Shown here: positions 1-8,098 of the stretch, in pieces
How positions within the stretch are numbered: position 1 is the first letter of the stretch
Layout: each line of letters opens with the position of its first letter
Assembly (NCBI GenBank): GCA_049323655.1
Contig: JBMONO010000051.1
Coordinates: 71,521-135,520 of the forward strand
Origin: DB1 sp049323655
GTDB taxonomy: Bacteria; Desulfobacterota; Desulfobulbia; Desulfobulbales; SURF-16
Direction of reading: 5' to 3'
DNA: 64,000 nt
The notes under the pieces: model-generated
Seen by the model: only the letters and a program-made list of their open reading frames with translations
Databases searched by the model: none
Told to the model about the DNA's origin: nothing
Made by a program: the position numbers and the translations under genes

Positions 1-1370
1 TCGACGAACCGACCAACCATCTCGACATCGAGGGCATCCTCTGGCTGGAGATGCTGCTGGCAACCCAGCGCTTTGCCTTCATCGTCATTACCCACGACCG
101 TGCCTTCCTCGAAAACTGTACCAACCGGATCGTTGAACTCAACCGTTGCTATCCGGAAGGTTTTCTCCGGGTCGATGGTTCTTACAGCCGCTTTCTTGAC
201 CGGCGCAGCGCCCTGCTGGAGAGCCAGCAACAGTTGCAGGAGACCCTGGCCAACAAAGTGCGGCGGGAAACCGAATGGCTCAACCGCGGCCCCAAGGCCC
301 GCACCACCAAGGCCAGATTCCGCATCGATCAGGCCCACGGCCTGCAGGACGAGCTGCGCCTGGTCCGGACCCGCAACACTGCGGAGCGGCATCTGCGTAT
401 CGATTTCGACGCCACCGGCCGCAAAACGAAAAAACTGATCGAGGTCAGTGCGATCGGCAAGACGGTGGCTGGCCGTCCCCTCTTTTCCGGCCTCAGCTTC
501 GTTCTCGCACCCGGCCGCCGCCTCGGACTGCTGGGGGTCAACGGCAGCGGCAAGACCACCCTCATGCACATCCTGGCCGGCAGCGACCAGGCGGACGCCG
601 GAACCATCACCTGTGCCGACGGCCTGCGCATCGTCCTCTTTGATCAGAAACGGGAACAGATCGATCAGCAACAGACCCTCCGCCAGGCCCTCTCGCCGAG
701 CGGGGATACCGTGATCTATCAGGGCACACCGGTTCATATCGTCGGCTGGGCGAAACGTTTTCTTTTTCAACCGGACCAGCTTGACCAGCCGGTCAGCCGC
801 CTGTCCGGCGGCGAACAGGCCCGCATCCTGATCGCCCGACTCATGCTGCAGCCGGCCGATATCCTGTTACTCGACGAACCGGGCAATGATCTCGACATCG
901 CCTCCCTGGCCATCCTGGAGGCGAGTCTGCTGGAATTTCCCGGAGCGGTGGTCCTGGTCAGCCATGACCGTTTCTTTCTCGACCGGGTGACAAATAAAAT
1001 TCTTGCCTTTACCGGCAACGGAACCACGGTTTTTTATGATGATTTCAATCAGTGGCTCACCGCCCGGCAACTGGTCCGAGAAGGCGGGAAAAAACCGTCG
1101 GACCCGCTAAAAAGGAAGGACAGCACCGAGCGACCAAGACCAAGGAAAATTACCTATGGTGAACGGCTCGAACTGGAAACCATGGAGGAGAAAATCCAGG
1201 CCGCGGAAGAGGCGCTGGAAGAGTGTCGCCAACAGCTGGCCGATCCGGAGGTGATGGCCAACGCCGAGGAACTGGCAAAATGGTGCGCTTTGCTGCAGCC
1301 GGCCCAGGAAACAATTGACCGGCTTTATGCACGATGGGAGGAACTTGAAGCCCGCAATGCGGGGCAATAA
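1..1370 (+). CDS. uup: ABC-F family ATPase, Uup-like (5' end outside window)
   Basis: The reading frame is already open at base 3, where it reads DEPTNHLDIEG, the Walker B/D-loop of the first ATPase domain; the N-terminal part lies before the window and 455 residues are visible. The inter-domain arm (RETEWLNRGPKARTTK, near base 270) is followed by a second ATPase domain with Walker A GVNGSGKTT near base 535, signature LSGGEQ near base 800 and Walker B LLLDEPGNDLDI near base 870. The last ~70 residues are a charged coiled coil, the C-terminal DNA-binding extension that separates Uup from other ABC-F proteins. ABC-F proteins act on ribosomes, and Uup also affects DNA repair and transposon excision. 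There are no membrane segments. One oddity is DEPG instead of the usual DEPT in the second Walker B. Confidence 0.93.
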   Translation, partial: DEPTNHLDIEGILWLEMLLATQRFAFIVITHDRAFLENCTNRIVELNRCYPEGFLRVDGSYSRFLDRRSALLESQQQLQETLANKVRRETEWLNRGPKARTTKARFRIDQAHGLQDELRLVRTRNTAERHLRIDFDATGRKTKKLIEVSAIGKTVAGRPLFSGLSFVLAPGRRLGLLGVNGSGKTTLMHILAGSDQADAGTITCADGLRIVLFDQKREQIDQQQTLRQALSPSGDTVIYQGTPVHIVGWAKRFLFQPDQLDQPVSRLSGGEQARILIARLMLQPADILLLDEPGNDLDIASLAILEASLLEFPGAVVLVSHDRFFLDRVTNKILAFTGNGTTVFYDDFNQWLTARQLVREGGKKPSDPLKRKDSTERPRPRKITYGERLELETMEEKIQAAEEALEECRQQLADPEVMANAEELAKWCALLQPAQETIDRLYARWEELEARNAGQ

Positions 1371-1381
1371 GGAGAAGACCG

Positions 1382-1864
1382 ATGCCGATCTACGAATTTT
1401 ACTGCCACGCCTGTCACACGATCTTTAACTTTTTCTCGCGCCGCATCAACACCACCGCCGAGCCCCTCTGCCCGCAATGCCAGAGAAAACTGCGGCGCCA
1501 GCTCTCCACCTTCGCCACCATCGGCAAGGCCCGGGAAGATAACGATGATTTTCCGGCCGGCATTGATGAGGCACGGATGGAAAGGGTACTGGCAGATCTT
1601 GCCAGACAGGCAGAACAGATCAGCGAGGATGACCCACGCCAGATGGCGCAGTTGATGCGTCGGTTTTCCGCGGAGACGGGAATGAGCCTGGGTGAGGGAA
1701 TGGAGGAGGCGCTGGCACGGATGGAGGCGGGCGAGGATCCGGAAAAGATCGAGGCGGACATGAGCGATCTGCTCGAAGGAGAGGATCCCTTAGGTGCGGC
1801 GCGCAAAAAACTGAACGCCCGCACCCTGCCGCCGGCACAGGATGACACCCTCTACGAGCTGTAA
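1382..1864 (+). CDS. FmdB-family zinc-ribbon protein
   Basis: This 160-residue protein starts MPIYEFYCHACHTIF and has two cysteine pairs, C-x2-C near residues 8-11 and 30-33, the classic FmdB zinc ribbon. The ribbon is followed by about 110 mostly acidic, helical residues without a known fold. An AAGGAGA Shine-Dalgarno lies six bases before the ATG, and the gene starts 11 bases after uup, so the two are probably cotranscribed. FmdB proteins are annotated as putative regulators from an amide/formamide operon, but no general function is established. The long acidic tail is typical of deltaproteobacterial members. Confidence 0.85.
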   Translation: MPIYEFYCHACHTIFNFFSRRINTTAEPLCPQCQRKLRRQLSTFATIGKAREDNDDFPAGIDEARMERVLADLARQAEQISEDDPRQMAQLMRRFSAETGMSLGEGMEEALARMEAGEDPEKIEADMSDLLEGEDPLGAARKKLNARTLPPAQDDTLYEL

Positions 1865-1922
1865 AACCCGGCAGGCAGGCGGGCACATTCTGTCGCCCTT
1901 TTTCAATAAGCCGTCGGATCGA

Positions 1923-2066
1923 TCAAACAGCGCTCTGCCCGGTTTTTATCCTCGGATAGGCATGCATCTGCATGAATTCGGCCAGCAGCTCCTGGCGTTG
2001 CAGGAGGGACAACCGAAAATAAATCGGGCTCAGCATCAGGATCCGAATCGCTTCTCGTTTACTCAT
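1923..2066 (-). CDS. Small conserved-looking protein, 47 residues
   Basis: The minus-strand frame encodes MSKREAIRILMLSPIYFRLS and continues with a basic/hydrophobic helix (LLQRQELLAEFMQMHAYP) to a TGA. The composition is protein-like, with an amphipathic helix-turn-helix pattern. From memory it resembles short uncharacterised deltaproteobacterial proteins of the type M-x-K-x-E-A-x3-L-x3-P-x-Y-F-x-L-S; I could not check this. A weak GAAG stretch precedes the ATG. It is convergent with the FmdB gene and has its own spacing from the repeat to its right. No function can be assigned. Confidence 0.6.
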   Translation of the reverse strand: MSKREAIRILMLSPIYFRLSLLQRQELLAEFMQMHAYPRIKTGQSAV

Positions 2067-2189
2067 CGTCTTCACTTCACTTATCAAAAAAATAGCGGCT
2101 TCATGAACTGATCAATTTTTTCCTATTGCGATAGGATTAACAGAACCGCCGGCAAAATCAAGCTCTTTTTCGCGATGAAATCATAAAAA

Positions 2190-2380
2190 CTGAGAATCTC
2201 CCACAGAGACCGCCGGGCACGCGGAAATAACTCATTGCAATTGACAAACCCGTGAAAAGTCTTTTTTCACCGCAAAGCGCACTGAAAGCACAGAGAAAAC
2301 GTCTTTAATTACAATTGGTTATCTATGCACCCTGCGGTCTCTGTAGTTAATTTTCAGTTTACGAGATTATCATTATTGGC
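2190..2380. repeat. Family A palindromic repeat, degenerate, one full and one partial copy
   Basis: From about 2244 the sequence follows the family A consensus: GACAAACCCGTGAAAAGTC, then a CAC-rich left arm, TCTTTAATTACAATTGG, a GGTCTCTGTAGTTAATTTTC right arm and the end TTTACGAGATTATC. Just before it, from about 2190, an inverted and decayed half copy is visible (AAAAACTGAGAATCTCCCAC). Many substitutions break the stem, so this is the oldest-looking copy here. It fills most of the gap between the small gene and the next one and ends five bases before the stop codon of the gene at 2385. Confidence 0.75.
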
Positions 2381-2384
2381 AGAC

Positions 2385-2852
2385 CTACCCGACAATAATG
2401 CCTTTGGTCCGGCCGACCCGATGGACCAGCTCCATAAACCCGCGCGGCAACGGCACCGCGCGCTCGGAGAGCAGGATACCGTACTCTTCCGCCCGCCTGA
2501 GAATCTGCTCGTTGCCCTCCCGGATTCCCTCCTGATGGTTACAGAGAAAATGCATGCGCAGGGCATCGGTCAGCAGAATCCGCAGATCAGGGAATTTTTG
2601 CCCGATCGCGTGCAACTCGTCAACGATCCGTCGCCGATTATCGCCGGCAAAGCGGACAAACTTCTCTCCCGGATTGGGGGTGCCGAACAGCTCATTCATC
2701 ACGGCAGCGGCCAGCATGCGGGGGTAGCCTGCTCCTTCTTCCGGATACCGCCCGGCAAAGGATTGCTTCAGCTCCTGAAATAAAATCATTTTCACGACAT
2801 CGATTCCCTCGCGCAGAGAGGGGATGAATTTCCGCGCATCATGTTCCGCCAT
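2385..2852 (-). CDS. Uncharacterised cytoplasmic protein
   Basis: The 155-residue soluble protein starts MAEHDARKFIPSLREGIDVV; I do not recognise a family. It has no membrane segment, signal peptide or metal-binding motif, and is largely helical with a basic C-terminus ending GRTKGIIVG. The ATG at 2852 has AGGAG at good spacing. A GTG two codons upstream overlaps the TGA of the preceding gene (GTGA), so translation is coupled to the M23-like gene at 2855-3397, and the two products probably work together or are at least co-expressed. The family A repeat abuts its 3' end. Confidence 0.7.
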   Translation of the reverse strand: MAEHDARKFIPSLREGIDVVKMILFQELKQSFAGRYPEEGAGYPRMLAAAVMNELFGTPNPGEKFVRFAGDNRRRIVDELHAIGQKFPDLRILLTDALRMHFLCNHQEGIREGNEQILRRAEEYGILLSERAVPLPRGFMELVHRVGRTKGIIVG

Positions 2853-2854
2853 CT

Positions 2855-3397
2855 TCACTCCTGATCGCTTACAAAAGGATTAAGAAAAAAATCATCAGGG
2901 CAGCGATTTAAAAAGCGCCACTCCAGAGCCTGCGGAGGAAAATCGCCGCAGCCCCGCAGCAGGGAGAGATGGAGATGAGGCGGTACCGTTCCCGGCGAGG
3001 GAGCGATAAGGCCGGCCACTTCGCCCTTGGCCACGGTCGCCCCGCAGCAGACCAGGGGCAGCACATGGGCATAAACGACAAGACGCTGCTCCATGGGATT
3101 CTCAAACACCCGGACAAAAACGGAATGTCCGTGAAAATCTGGGGTGATCGCGATCACCTTGCCTTGACAGAAAAACGGCACCCGGATATGGGCGCCGAGC
3201 AAGCAGCGGCAAGCGATCCGGTCCTGATAACAGCAGATATCGACCCCTTCATGCGCCCTCGACCGCAGCCCGGCGCTCCACCACTTTTGTCTTTCAGCAA
3301 ACCCCATGCCGGGGGCAAAATCCAGGGAGACGAAATGCTCGCCGAGAGAGCGGTTCACCCTCACCAGCAGTTTACCATACTCGTGCGCCGTGACCAT
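2855..3397 (-). CDS. M23-like metallopeptidase domain protein without signal peptide
   Basis: The 180-residue protein has the full set of LytM/M23 motifs: H-E-G-V-D (first two zinc ligands), Y-A-H-V, a TVAKGEVAGLIAPS strand typical of the fold, and the H-L-H-L-S ligand/catalytic pair near the C-terminus. M23 enzymes cut peptidoglycan cross-bridges, but no signal peptide or membrane anchor is present, so the location and substrate are unclear. The ATG at 3397 is preferred because AGGA precedes it; the frame extends in-frame to a TTG at 3481 with no ribosome site, which adds 28 residues without a signal either. The gene is translationally coupled to the uncharacterised downstream gene. Confidence 0.72.
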   Translation of the reverse strand: MVTAHEYGKLLVRVNRSLGEHFVSLDFAPGMGFAERQKWWSAGLRSRAHEGVDICCYQDRIACRCLLGAHIRVPFFCQGKVIAITPDFHGHSVFVRVFENPMEQRLVVYAHVLPLVCCGATVAKGEVAGLIAPSPGTVPPHLHLSLLRGCGDFPPQALEWRFLNRCPDDFFLNPFVSDQE

Positions 3398-3615
3398 GGA
3401 GAATTCCTGAATTCCGGTCTGGTTTCCGGAAAACCAGATTTTATCGGTTCCCGCACCCAACCACCCGTATGACGAGGTCAAAATGACACTATCACAACAA
3501 GTGTTCAGGAAATCAGCAGGTTACCAGCAGTTGCCCGAGTCAGTCCGCCAGCAGGCGGAGAGGCGGCAACACTGGGAACAGACAAAAAAACCCCGAAAAA
3601 ATCAAGGAATAAATA

Positions 3616-3645
3616 TTGCAATAATTTCTTTAAATCGAGTATCTT
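3616..3645 (+). promoter_or_regulatory. Predicted sigma-70 promoter for the PilZ gene
   Basis: TTGCAA (3616-3621), an 18-base spacer and TATCTT (3640-3645) lie in an A/T-rich pocket. The transcript would have a leader of about 150 bases containing a GGGCGGC...GCCGCCC hairpin at 3750-3772 just before the ribosome site. Nothing gene-like was seen in the rest of 3398-3799; a 97-codon open frame from 3483 contains the promoter itself and is rejected. Confidence 0.5.
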
Positions 3646-3799
3646 TTACCTATCAGGAAAGAGTGTCCAGAGAATGCGGCATGCATCGGTCGGAATACCT
3701 GTTCAGCTGCACAGCCGCTTCCTTGATGGCGGTTGTTGCACTGAAGAGAGGGCGGCTGTTTCTCGGCCGCCCGTAAAGTTTGAGTGCCGGAGGTGAACC

Positions 3800-4204
3800 A
3801 TGATCACGCAGCAGGCCGAAGGTTTTGCAGAGAGAAGAAAACACAAACGTTATCCAATGCCTGACGAAATCCTTGTCTTTAACGAAACCACCTTCGGCCA
3901 GATCATCAATATCAGCAGAGGAGGCATCGCCTTTCGCTTTCTGACCAACAAGGATATCCAACAGGATTCGACCTTCGAACTTGGCATTCTCAACAGCGCG
4001 GATGGCTTCTATCTTGAAAACATCCCGTGCCGGACCGTCACGTCCACCGATTCCGCACCGATTCACCCCACCGGTTCAACCATTGTCCGGCGCAACGGCG
4101 CACAATTTGGCGACCTGACCAGTGACCAGCAGCAAAAGATCGATGCATTTCTGGCGGCGTATGCCGCCCGAGCGGCCATGACACAGGAGGAAACCGCCCA
4201 TTAA
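3800..4204 (+). CDS. Single-domain PilZ protein
   Basis: The 134-residue protein has the two c-di-GMP-binding signatures of PilZ: the basic RRKHKRYP stretch near residue 12 (RxxxR) and NISRGGIAF near residue 37 (D/N-x-S-x2-G). It has no other domain and no membrane segment, so it is probably a cytoplasmic c-di-GMP effector acting through a partner. GGAGGTGAACC before the ATG is a strong ribosome site. The partner is unknown. A diguanylate cyclase that also ends in PilZ lies 6 kb away at 10122. Confidence 0.88.
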   Translation: MITQQAEGFAERRKHKRYPMPDEILVFNETTFGQIINISRGGIAFRFLTNKDIQQDSTFELGILNSADGFYLENIPCRTVTSTDSAPIHPTGSTIVRRNGAQFGDLTSDQQQKIDAFLAAYAARAAMTQEETAH

Positions 4205-4337
4205 CCCTTGCGCACAGCGCCCCTCTTTACCCCTTTATGACTGAACGCTTATCATACCGACAGCGAAGCATGGATACCCGTGTGTTATCGCTGCTTGCCC
4301 CGTCAACACGGTTTATCCATCCCCGCACGAGAACACC

Positions 4338-5396
4338 TTGATACTTAAACTCTGTCTTGCTGTTGGGCTGGCCCTCGTTGTCTCCGCACTGTGCAGCATT
4401 TGCGAGGCGGTCCTTTACTCCGTGCCCGCTTCCCACGTCGAAATTCTCGCCCGCGCCAACAAGCTTTCCGGCAAACTGCTGAAAAAACTAAAAAGCAACA
4501 TCCAGCAGCCGATCACCGCCATCCTGACGTTGAACACTATTGCCAACACCATGGGGGCGGCCATTGCCGGTGCGGCGGCTGCGGCGGTTTTCGGCGACAG
4601 ATACCTGAGCTGGTTTTCAGCCGCTCTGACCTTTGCCATCCTCCTCTTCTCAGAGATTCTGCCGAAAACGGCCGGGGTCATTTACTGCAAGCAGCTCGCC
4701 CCCTGGATAGCCATTCCACTGACCGGCTTGATCAAGGTGCTGTCTCCCATTGTCTGGATCTGCCAGCACGCAACCAGACTGCTGCCCGGCTATGACAAAA
4801 AAGCGGAAATTTCCGCTGAAGAGATCCGGGCCATGGCCGTTCTCAGCAGAAAATCGGGGGTGCTCGACCTCCAGCAGGAAGGAATCATCAAAAATATCAT
4901 CGACCTGAAAGACAGAACCGTCCGGCAGGCGATGACGCCGCGCACCGTCACCTTCACCCTGGAAAAACACATGACCATTGCCGAGGCCAAGCTGAAAAGC
5001 GAGGAATGGAATCGCCACAGCCGCGTCCCGGTCTATAACAGAAACCCGAACGACATTGTCGGCATTGTCCTGCGCAAGGATCTGCTTCTCAGCATCGTCG
5101 AAGGCAAGGAAAACAGAACCCTGGGCGCCATCATGAAGCCGCCTCATTTCGTGCCGGAAACCGCGCCGTTGAATCGGATTCTGCTTCAATTCTTTGAGCG
5201 TCGCCAGCATCTCTTCTGCGTTGTTGACGAATATGGCGGGATGACCGGCGTCATCAGCCTCGAGGACATTATCGAGGAAATCGTCGGCCAGGAGATTCTT
5301 GACGAATCTGATCATCCGTCAAAAACCATGCGGGACATTGCCCGCGACAAAAGCCGACTGCTCTTTGCCCGCAAAAAACCGCCAGCAACGCAGTGA
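4338..5396 (+). CDS. CNNM/HlyC-type membrane protein with CBS pair
   Basis: The 352-residue protein begins with a DUF21/CNNM transmembrane domain (hydrophobic segments at about residues 2-22, 60-80, 85-110 and 120-145) followed by two CBS domains (about 195-310, with RVPVYNRNPNDIVGIV and VVDEYGGMTGVISLED). The family is linked to Mg2+/Co2+ efflux or homeostasis. The usual C-terminal CorC/HlyC domain is missing; only about 35 residues follow the CBS pair. The start is a TTG at 4338, since no ATG lies near the first membrane segment. It is convergent with the ferredoxin-like gene. Confidence 0.88.
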   Translation: MILKLCLAVGLALVVSALCSICEAVLYSVPASHVEILARANKLSGKLLKKLKSNIQQPITAILTLNTIANTMGAAIAGAAAAAVFGDRYLSWFSAALTFAILLFSEILPKTAGVIYCKQLAPWIAIPLTGLIKVLSPIVWICQHATRLLPGYDKKAEISAEEIRAMAVLSRKSGVLDLQQEGIIKNIIDLKDRTVRQAMTPRTVTFTLEKHMTIAEAKLKSEEWNRHSRVPVYNRNPNDIVGIVLRKDLLLSIVEGKENRTLGAIMKPPHFVPETAPLNRILLQFFERRQHLFCVVDEYGGMTGVISLEDIIEEIVGQEILDESDHPSKTMRDIARDKSRLLFARKKPPATQ

Positions 5397-5423
5397 CTCC
5401 CTTACCCGCCTCTTTTCCGCCTT

Positions 5424-6785
5424 TCAGAAAATCACCAGCAGATAGCCGAGCAGCGTGCCCAAAAGCAGCAGGTGAATAATGACAAAATTCTTGAGATCGA
5501 GCAGCCCCTCGAAGGGCCCGAGGCAGTACCGCCAGACGATATAGCCGCCGGCAATGGAGCCGTTCATCATGAAAAAGGCCGACAGCACCTGCACCGGAAA
5601 CTCGGGGATGGTGAAAGAGAATCGTTCCAGAAGGACAATCCCGAACTGCCGCCCGAAGGTGGGCAGAAAATCGCCGACCCCCTCGGCAAAGTGGGCCATC
5701 CGGTAGACCAGCTCACCGGTAAAGGCCATGGGAATAAGGATGGGCACCATGGGCGAGAGGCGGCCGACAATCGGATCCTCGGCCGTCACTCCGAACAGCC
5801 GATTGCCGATTTTGATGACCACCAGGACAATGGCAATACAGAGAAGAAGCAACAAACTGAAGAGGAGCGGATCATCGATCCCCCACGAGTCGAAGACGGC
5901 CCGGTAGGCCGGCTTGTCCATGATAAAACGGGCGAACTGCGACCCGATGAGAAAGGGCACCGTATACATGCAGGTGATATAGCGGCCGGCATTGTAGATC
6001 AGTTCGTTATAGGGATTGCGGAAAAGAAACCGGGGAGAATCACGGTCGCATAAGGGCAGACAGTGTCCACAGACCAGACAGTGCAGATTGTTCTGCACCG
6101 ACACCGCCCCGAGATATACCGGACAGCCTCGCTGCCCCTCCATGCCTTTTTTACATGCAAAGGTTTCGCAACCCCGGCACTTCTCATGATCGGCGCGGAA
6201 TTCGGTGATGGAAATGGTAGCCGCGGCGCCGCTGATCCGTCCGAGGGGACAGAGATGTCGGCACCACGCCTGACCGGGGAAAAGCACAGCCATGACCGCG
6301 GCGCCAATGACAATGGCGAGAATAAGATAGGAGGTGCCGGCTGGCCACTCGTTAAGGCCGGCTACGGTTTCAAACCAGATGATAAGAGCCAGCAGAGAGA
6401 CGGAGCAGTATACGCCATATTTCTGCAGCAGCCGCGGCACTTTGATGGCAAAGGTCCAGCCCCGGCGCTGCAGGAAAACCCCAAGCCCGGGAAAAGGACA
6501 GATGCCGCACCACATGCGGCCGACAAAAAACCAGGACAGCACAATAGCCGGCCAGAGTATGCCCCAGGTCAGAAAAACGGCAACGTTGCGGCCCGGATCC
6601 TGCGGCCCGAAAAAACCTGAGAGCAGGACAAAAACAAAGAGCAGATCGGCGGCGGTACGCAGCTGGGCGTAATGATGGCGCGCCGCCAGAAACCTTCTGA
6701 AGGCAGGAAAGATACGGAACAGATCGAGCCGCTGGCCGTCGTCAAACGATATCAGGCTTTTCAGCGCCTTTACCCACCAAATCAT
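5424..6785 (-). CDS. NapH/NosR-like polyferredoxin membrane protein
   Basis: The 453-residue integral membrane protein has many hydrophobic segments and several cysteine groups: C93-x2-C96 (WCGICPFPG), C175-x3-C179-P (CRHLCPLG), C203/C206/C211/C221, and a complete 4Fe-4S ferredoxin motif C236-x2-C239-x2-C242-x3-C246. The WCGxCPFPG and CRxxCPLG signatures are those of NapH/NosR-type quinol-linked electron-transfer proteins. A role in moving electrons between the quinone pool and a periplasmic or cytoplasmic partner is inferred. No partner oxidoreductase lies next to it; the nearest redox gene is the tetraheme cytochrome at 19680. A family B repeat separates it from the gene upstream on the other side. 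Confidence 0.85.
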   Translation of the reverse strand: MIWWVKALKSLISFDDGQRLDLFRIFPAFRRFLAARHHYAQLRTAADLLFVFVLLSGFFGPQDPGRNVAVFLTWGILWPAIVLSWFFVGRMWCGICPFPGLGVFLQRRGWTFAIKVPRLLQKYGVYCSVSLLALIIWFETVAGLNEWPAGTSYLILAIVIGAAVMAVLFPGQAWCRHLCPLGRISGAAATISITEFRADHEKCRGCETFACKKGMEGQRGCPVYLGAVSVQNNLHCLVCGHCLPLCDRDSPRFLFRNPYNELIYNAGRYITCMYTVPFLIGSQFARFIMDKPAYRAVFDSWGIDDPLLFSLLLLLCIAIVLVVIKIGNRLFGVTAEDPIVGRLSPMVPILIPMAFTGELVYRMAHFAEGVGDFLPTFGRQFGIVLLERFSFTIPEFPVQVLSAFFMMNGSIAGGYIVWRYCLGPFEGLLDLKNFVIIHLLLLGTLLGYLLVIF

Positions 6786-6856
6786 CGCCGGCTCCAGCTC
6801 GTTATCACAAGTCGACCATTTCTCGATCCTGCCGGTGCGCAGGAGATTGAATTTTC

Positions 6857-6959
6857 GTCGGAATCGTAAAAAGCCACGATTCCGGCGGGCCGTTTTTTGT
6901 AACGCGTTGTTTTCACTTTCCCGCCTGCCATGGTTTGCGGGTTTTACGAGACTATCATT
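6857..6959. repeat. Family B palindromic repeat (copy B1)
   Basis: The copy starts TCGGAATCGTAAAAAGCC, where CGGAATCGT pairs with ACGATTCCG, continues with TTGTTTTCACTTTCCCGCC and ends GGTTTGCGGGTTTTACGAG plus ACTATC. It lies between the start of the NapH-like gene and the 3' end of the DegS-like gene, both on the minus strand. Same orientation as copies B2 and B3. Confidence 0.85.
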
Positions 6960-6974
6960 TTTTTGGCGAGTCCA

Positions 6975-8084
6975 TCAACTGACTGCTTCCAGCACGACAT
7001 CAACCTGAAACTCCTGATTGTCACGGATGATCTTCAGGGTCACCCCATCACCCACCTTATAGCGATCCAACTCCTGGCGCAGATCATCGAGACTGGCCAC
7101 CGGATTACCGTTGATGCCGATAATAATATCCCCGAGATACAGTTCCCCGCCAAGACGGCGCACCCCGCGCAGCCCGGCCTTTTCCGCCGAACTGCCCGGC
7201 TCGACCTGAACGATCATCACTCCCTGGATATTGAGACGCTCAATCAACCGCTCGTTGGCCACCGACACCCCGAGGCCGGGCCGGATGAGGCGGCCATGCC
7301 TGATCAATTCCGTTACCACCCGGTTCACCTCATCAACCGGTACGGCAAAGCCGATGCCGGCGTTGACCCCGTCCGGACTGTAAATCGCCGTATTGACGCC
7401 GATGAGCCGGCCGGCGCTGTCGAGCAGCGGTCCGCCGGAATTGCCCGGATTAATGGCGGCATCGGTCTGAATGACATCGTGAATAGCCATGCCGGTGACT
7501 GATTTGATCTCCCGACCCAGGGCACTGACGATACCGGCGGTGATGGTCTGGTCGAGCCCGAAAGGATTACCGATGGCAAAGACCTTCTGGCCGACGAGCA
7601 GTCCGGACGATTCACCGACGGGAATGGGTTTCAGCGCCGTGGCCGGGGCGGCAATCTTCAACACCGCGATATCCTTGTCCGCCGAGGCTCCAACCAGAAC
7701 CGCCTTCCAGGTCGTGTTATCGGCCAGGGTAACCTGAACCCGGCTTGCATCCTCGATGACATGGTAGTTGGTGACGATGCGCCCCTCTGAGTCCCAGACA
7801 AAACCGGAACCGGTGCCCTTGGGAATTTCATGGACATTGAGACTGAAGAGGTTGCGGCGCAATTCGACACTGGTGATAAAAACGACGGAGGGCGAGATTG
7901 CCTGAAAGACCTCGATGGTGTTCTGCTCGTCGGCGGCAAGGTCGCCGCGGGCGGTCACCGGACGAGGAACGGCATCCGGGCGGTGGAAACTCTGTTCCGG
8001 TCGAAAAAAAAGCAGCCAGAGCAGCACCAGCACCGCGAGGAAAAGAAGCAAGGGCGAAACTCTATGTCGGGTCACATTGGTCAT
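6975..8084 (-). CDS. Trypsin-like periplasmic serine protease with one PDZ domain (DegS/DegQ type)
   Basis: The 369-residue protein has an N-terminal membrane anchor (residues 11-27) and a trypsin-like domain with catalytic triad His108 (TNYHVI), Asp138 (DKDIAVL) and Ser216 (NPGNSGGPLL). A single C-terminal PDZ domain (about 270-365) includes GLGVS and GDIIIGINGNPV. One PDZ domain and an uncleaved-looking anchor fit DegS/HhoB better than DegP. Such proteases sense or degrade misfolded envelope proteins. It starts 14 bases after mgtE, so the two are likely one transcript. The ribosome site is weak, which may mean coupled translation. Confidence 0.92.
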   Translation of the reverse strand: MTNVTRHRVSPLLLFLAVLVLLWLLFFRPEQSFHRPDAVPRPVTARGDLAADEQNTIEVFQAISPSVVFITSVELRRNLFSLNVHEIPKGTGSGFVWDSEGRIVTNYHVIEDASRVQVTLADNTTWKAVLVGASADKDIAVLKIAAPATALKPIPVGESSGLLVGQKVFAIGNPFGLDQTITAGIVSALGREIKSVTGMAIHDVIQTDAAINPGNSGGPLLDSAGRLIGVNTAIYSPDGVNAGIGFAVPVDEVNRVVTELIRHGRLIRPGLGVSVANERLIERLNIQGVMIVQVEPGSSAEKAGLRGVRRLGGELYLGDIIIGINGNPVASLDDLRQELDRYKVGDGVTLKIIRDNQEFQVDVVLEAVS

Positions 8085-8098
8085 GGCGCACGCGTGAT

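Noticed and set aside
3483..3776. 97-codon plus-strand frame
   Set aside because: The second half is A/T-rich and contains the promoter of the PilZ gene; no ribosome site and no family. The first 45 residues look more protein-like, so a very short gene cannot be excluded.
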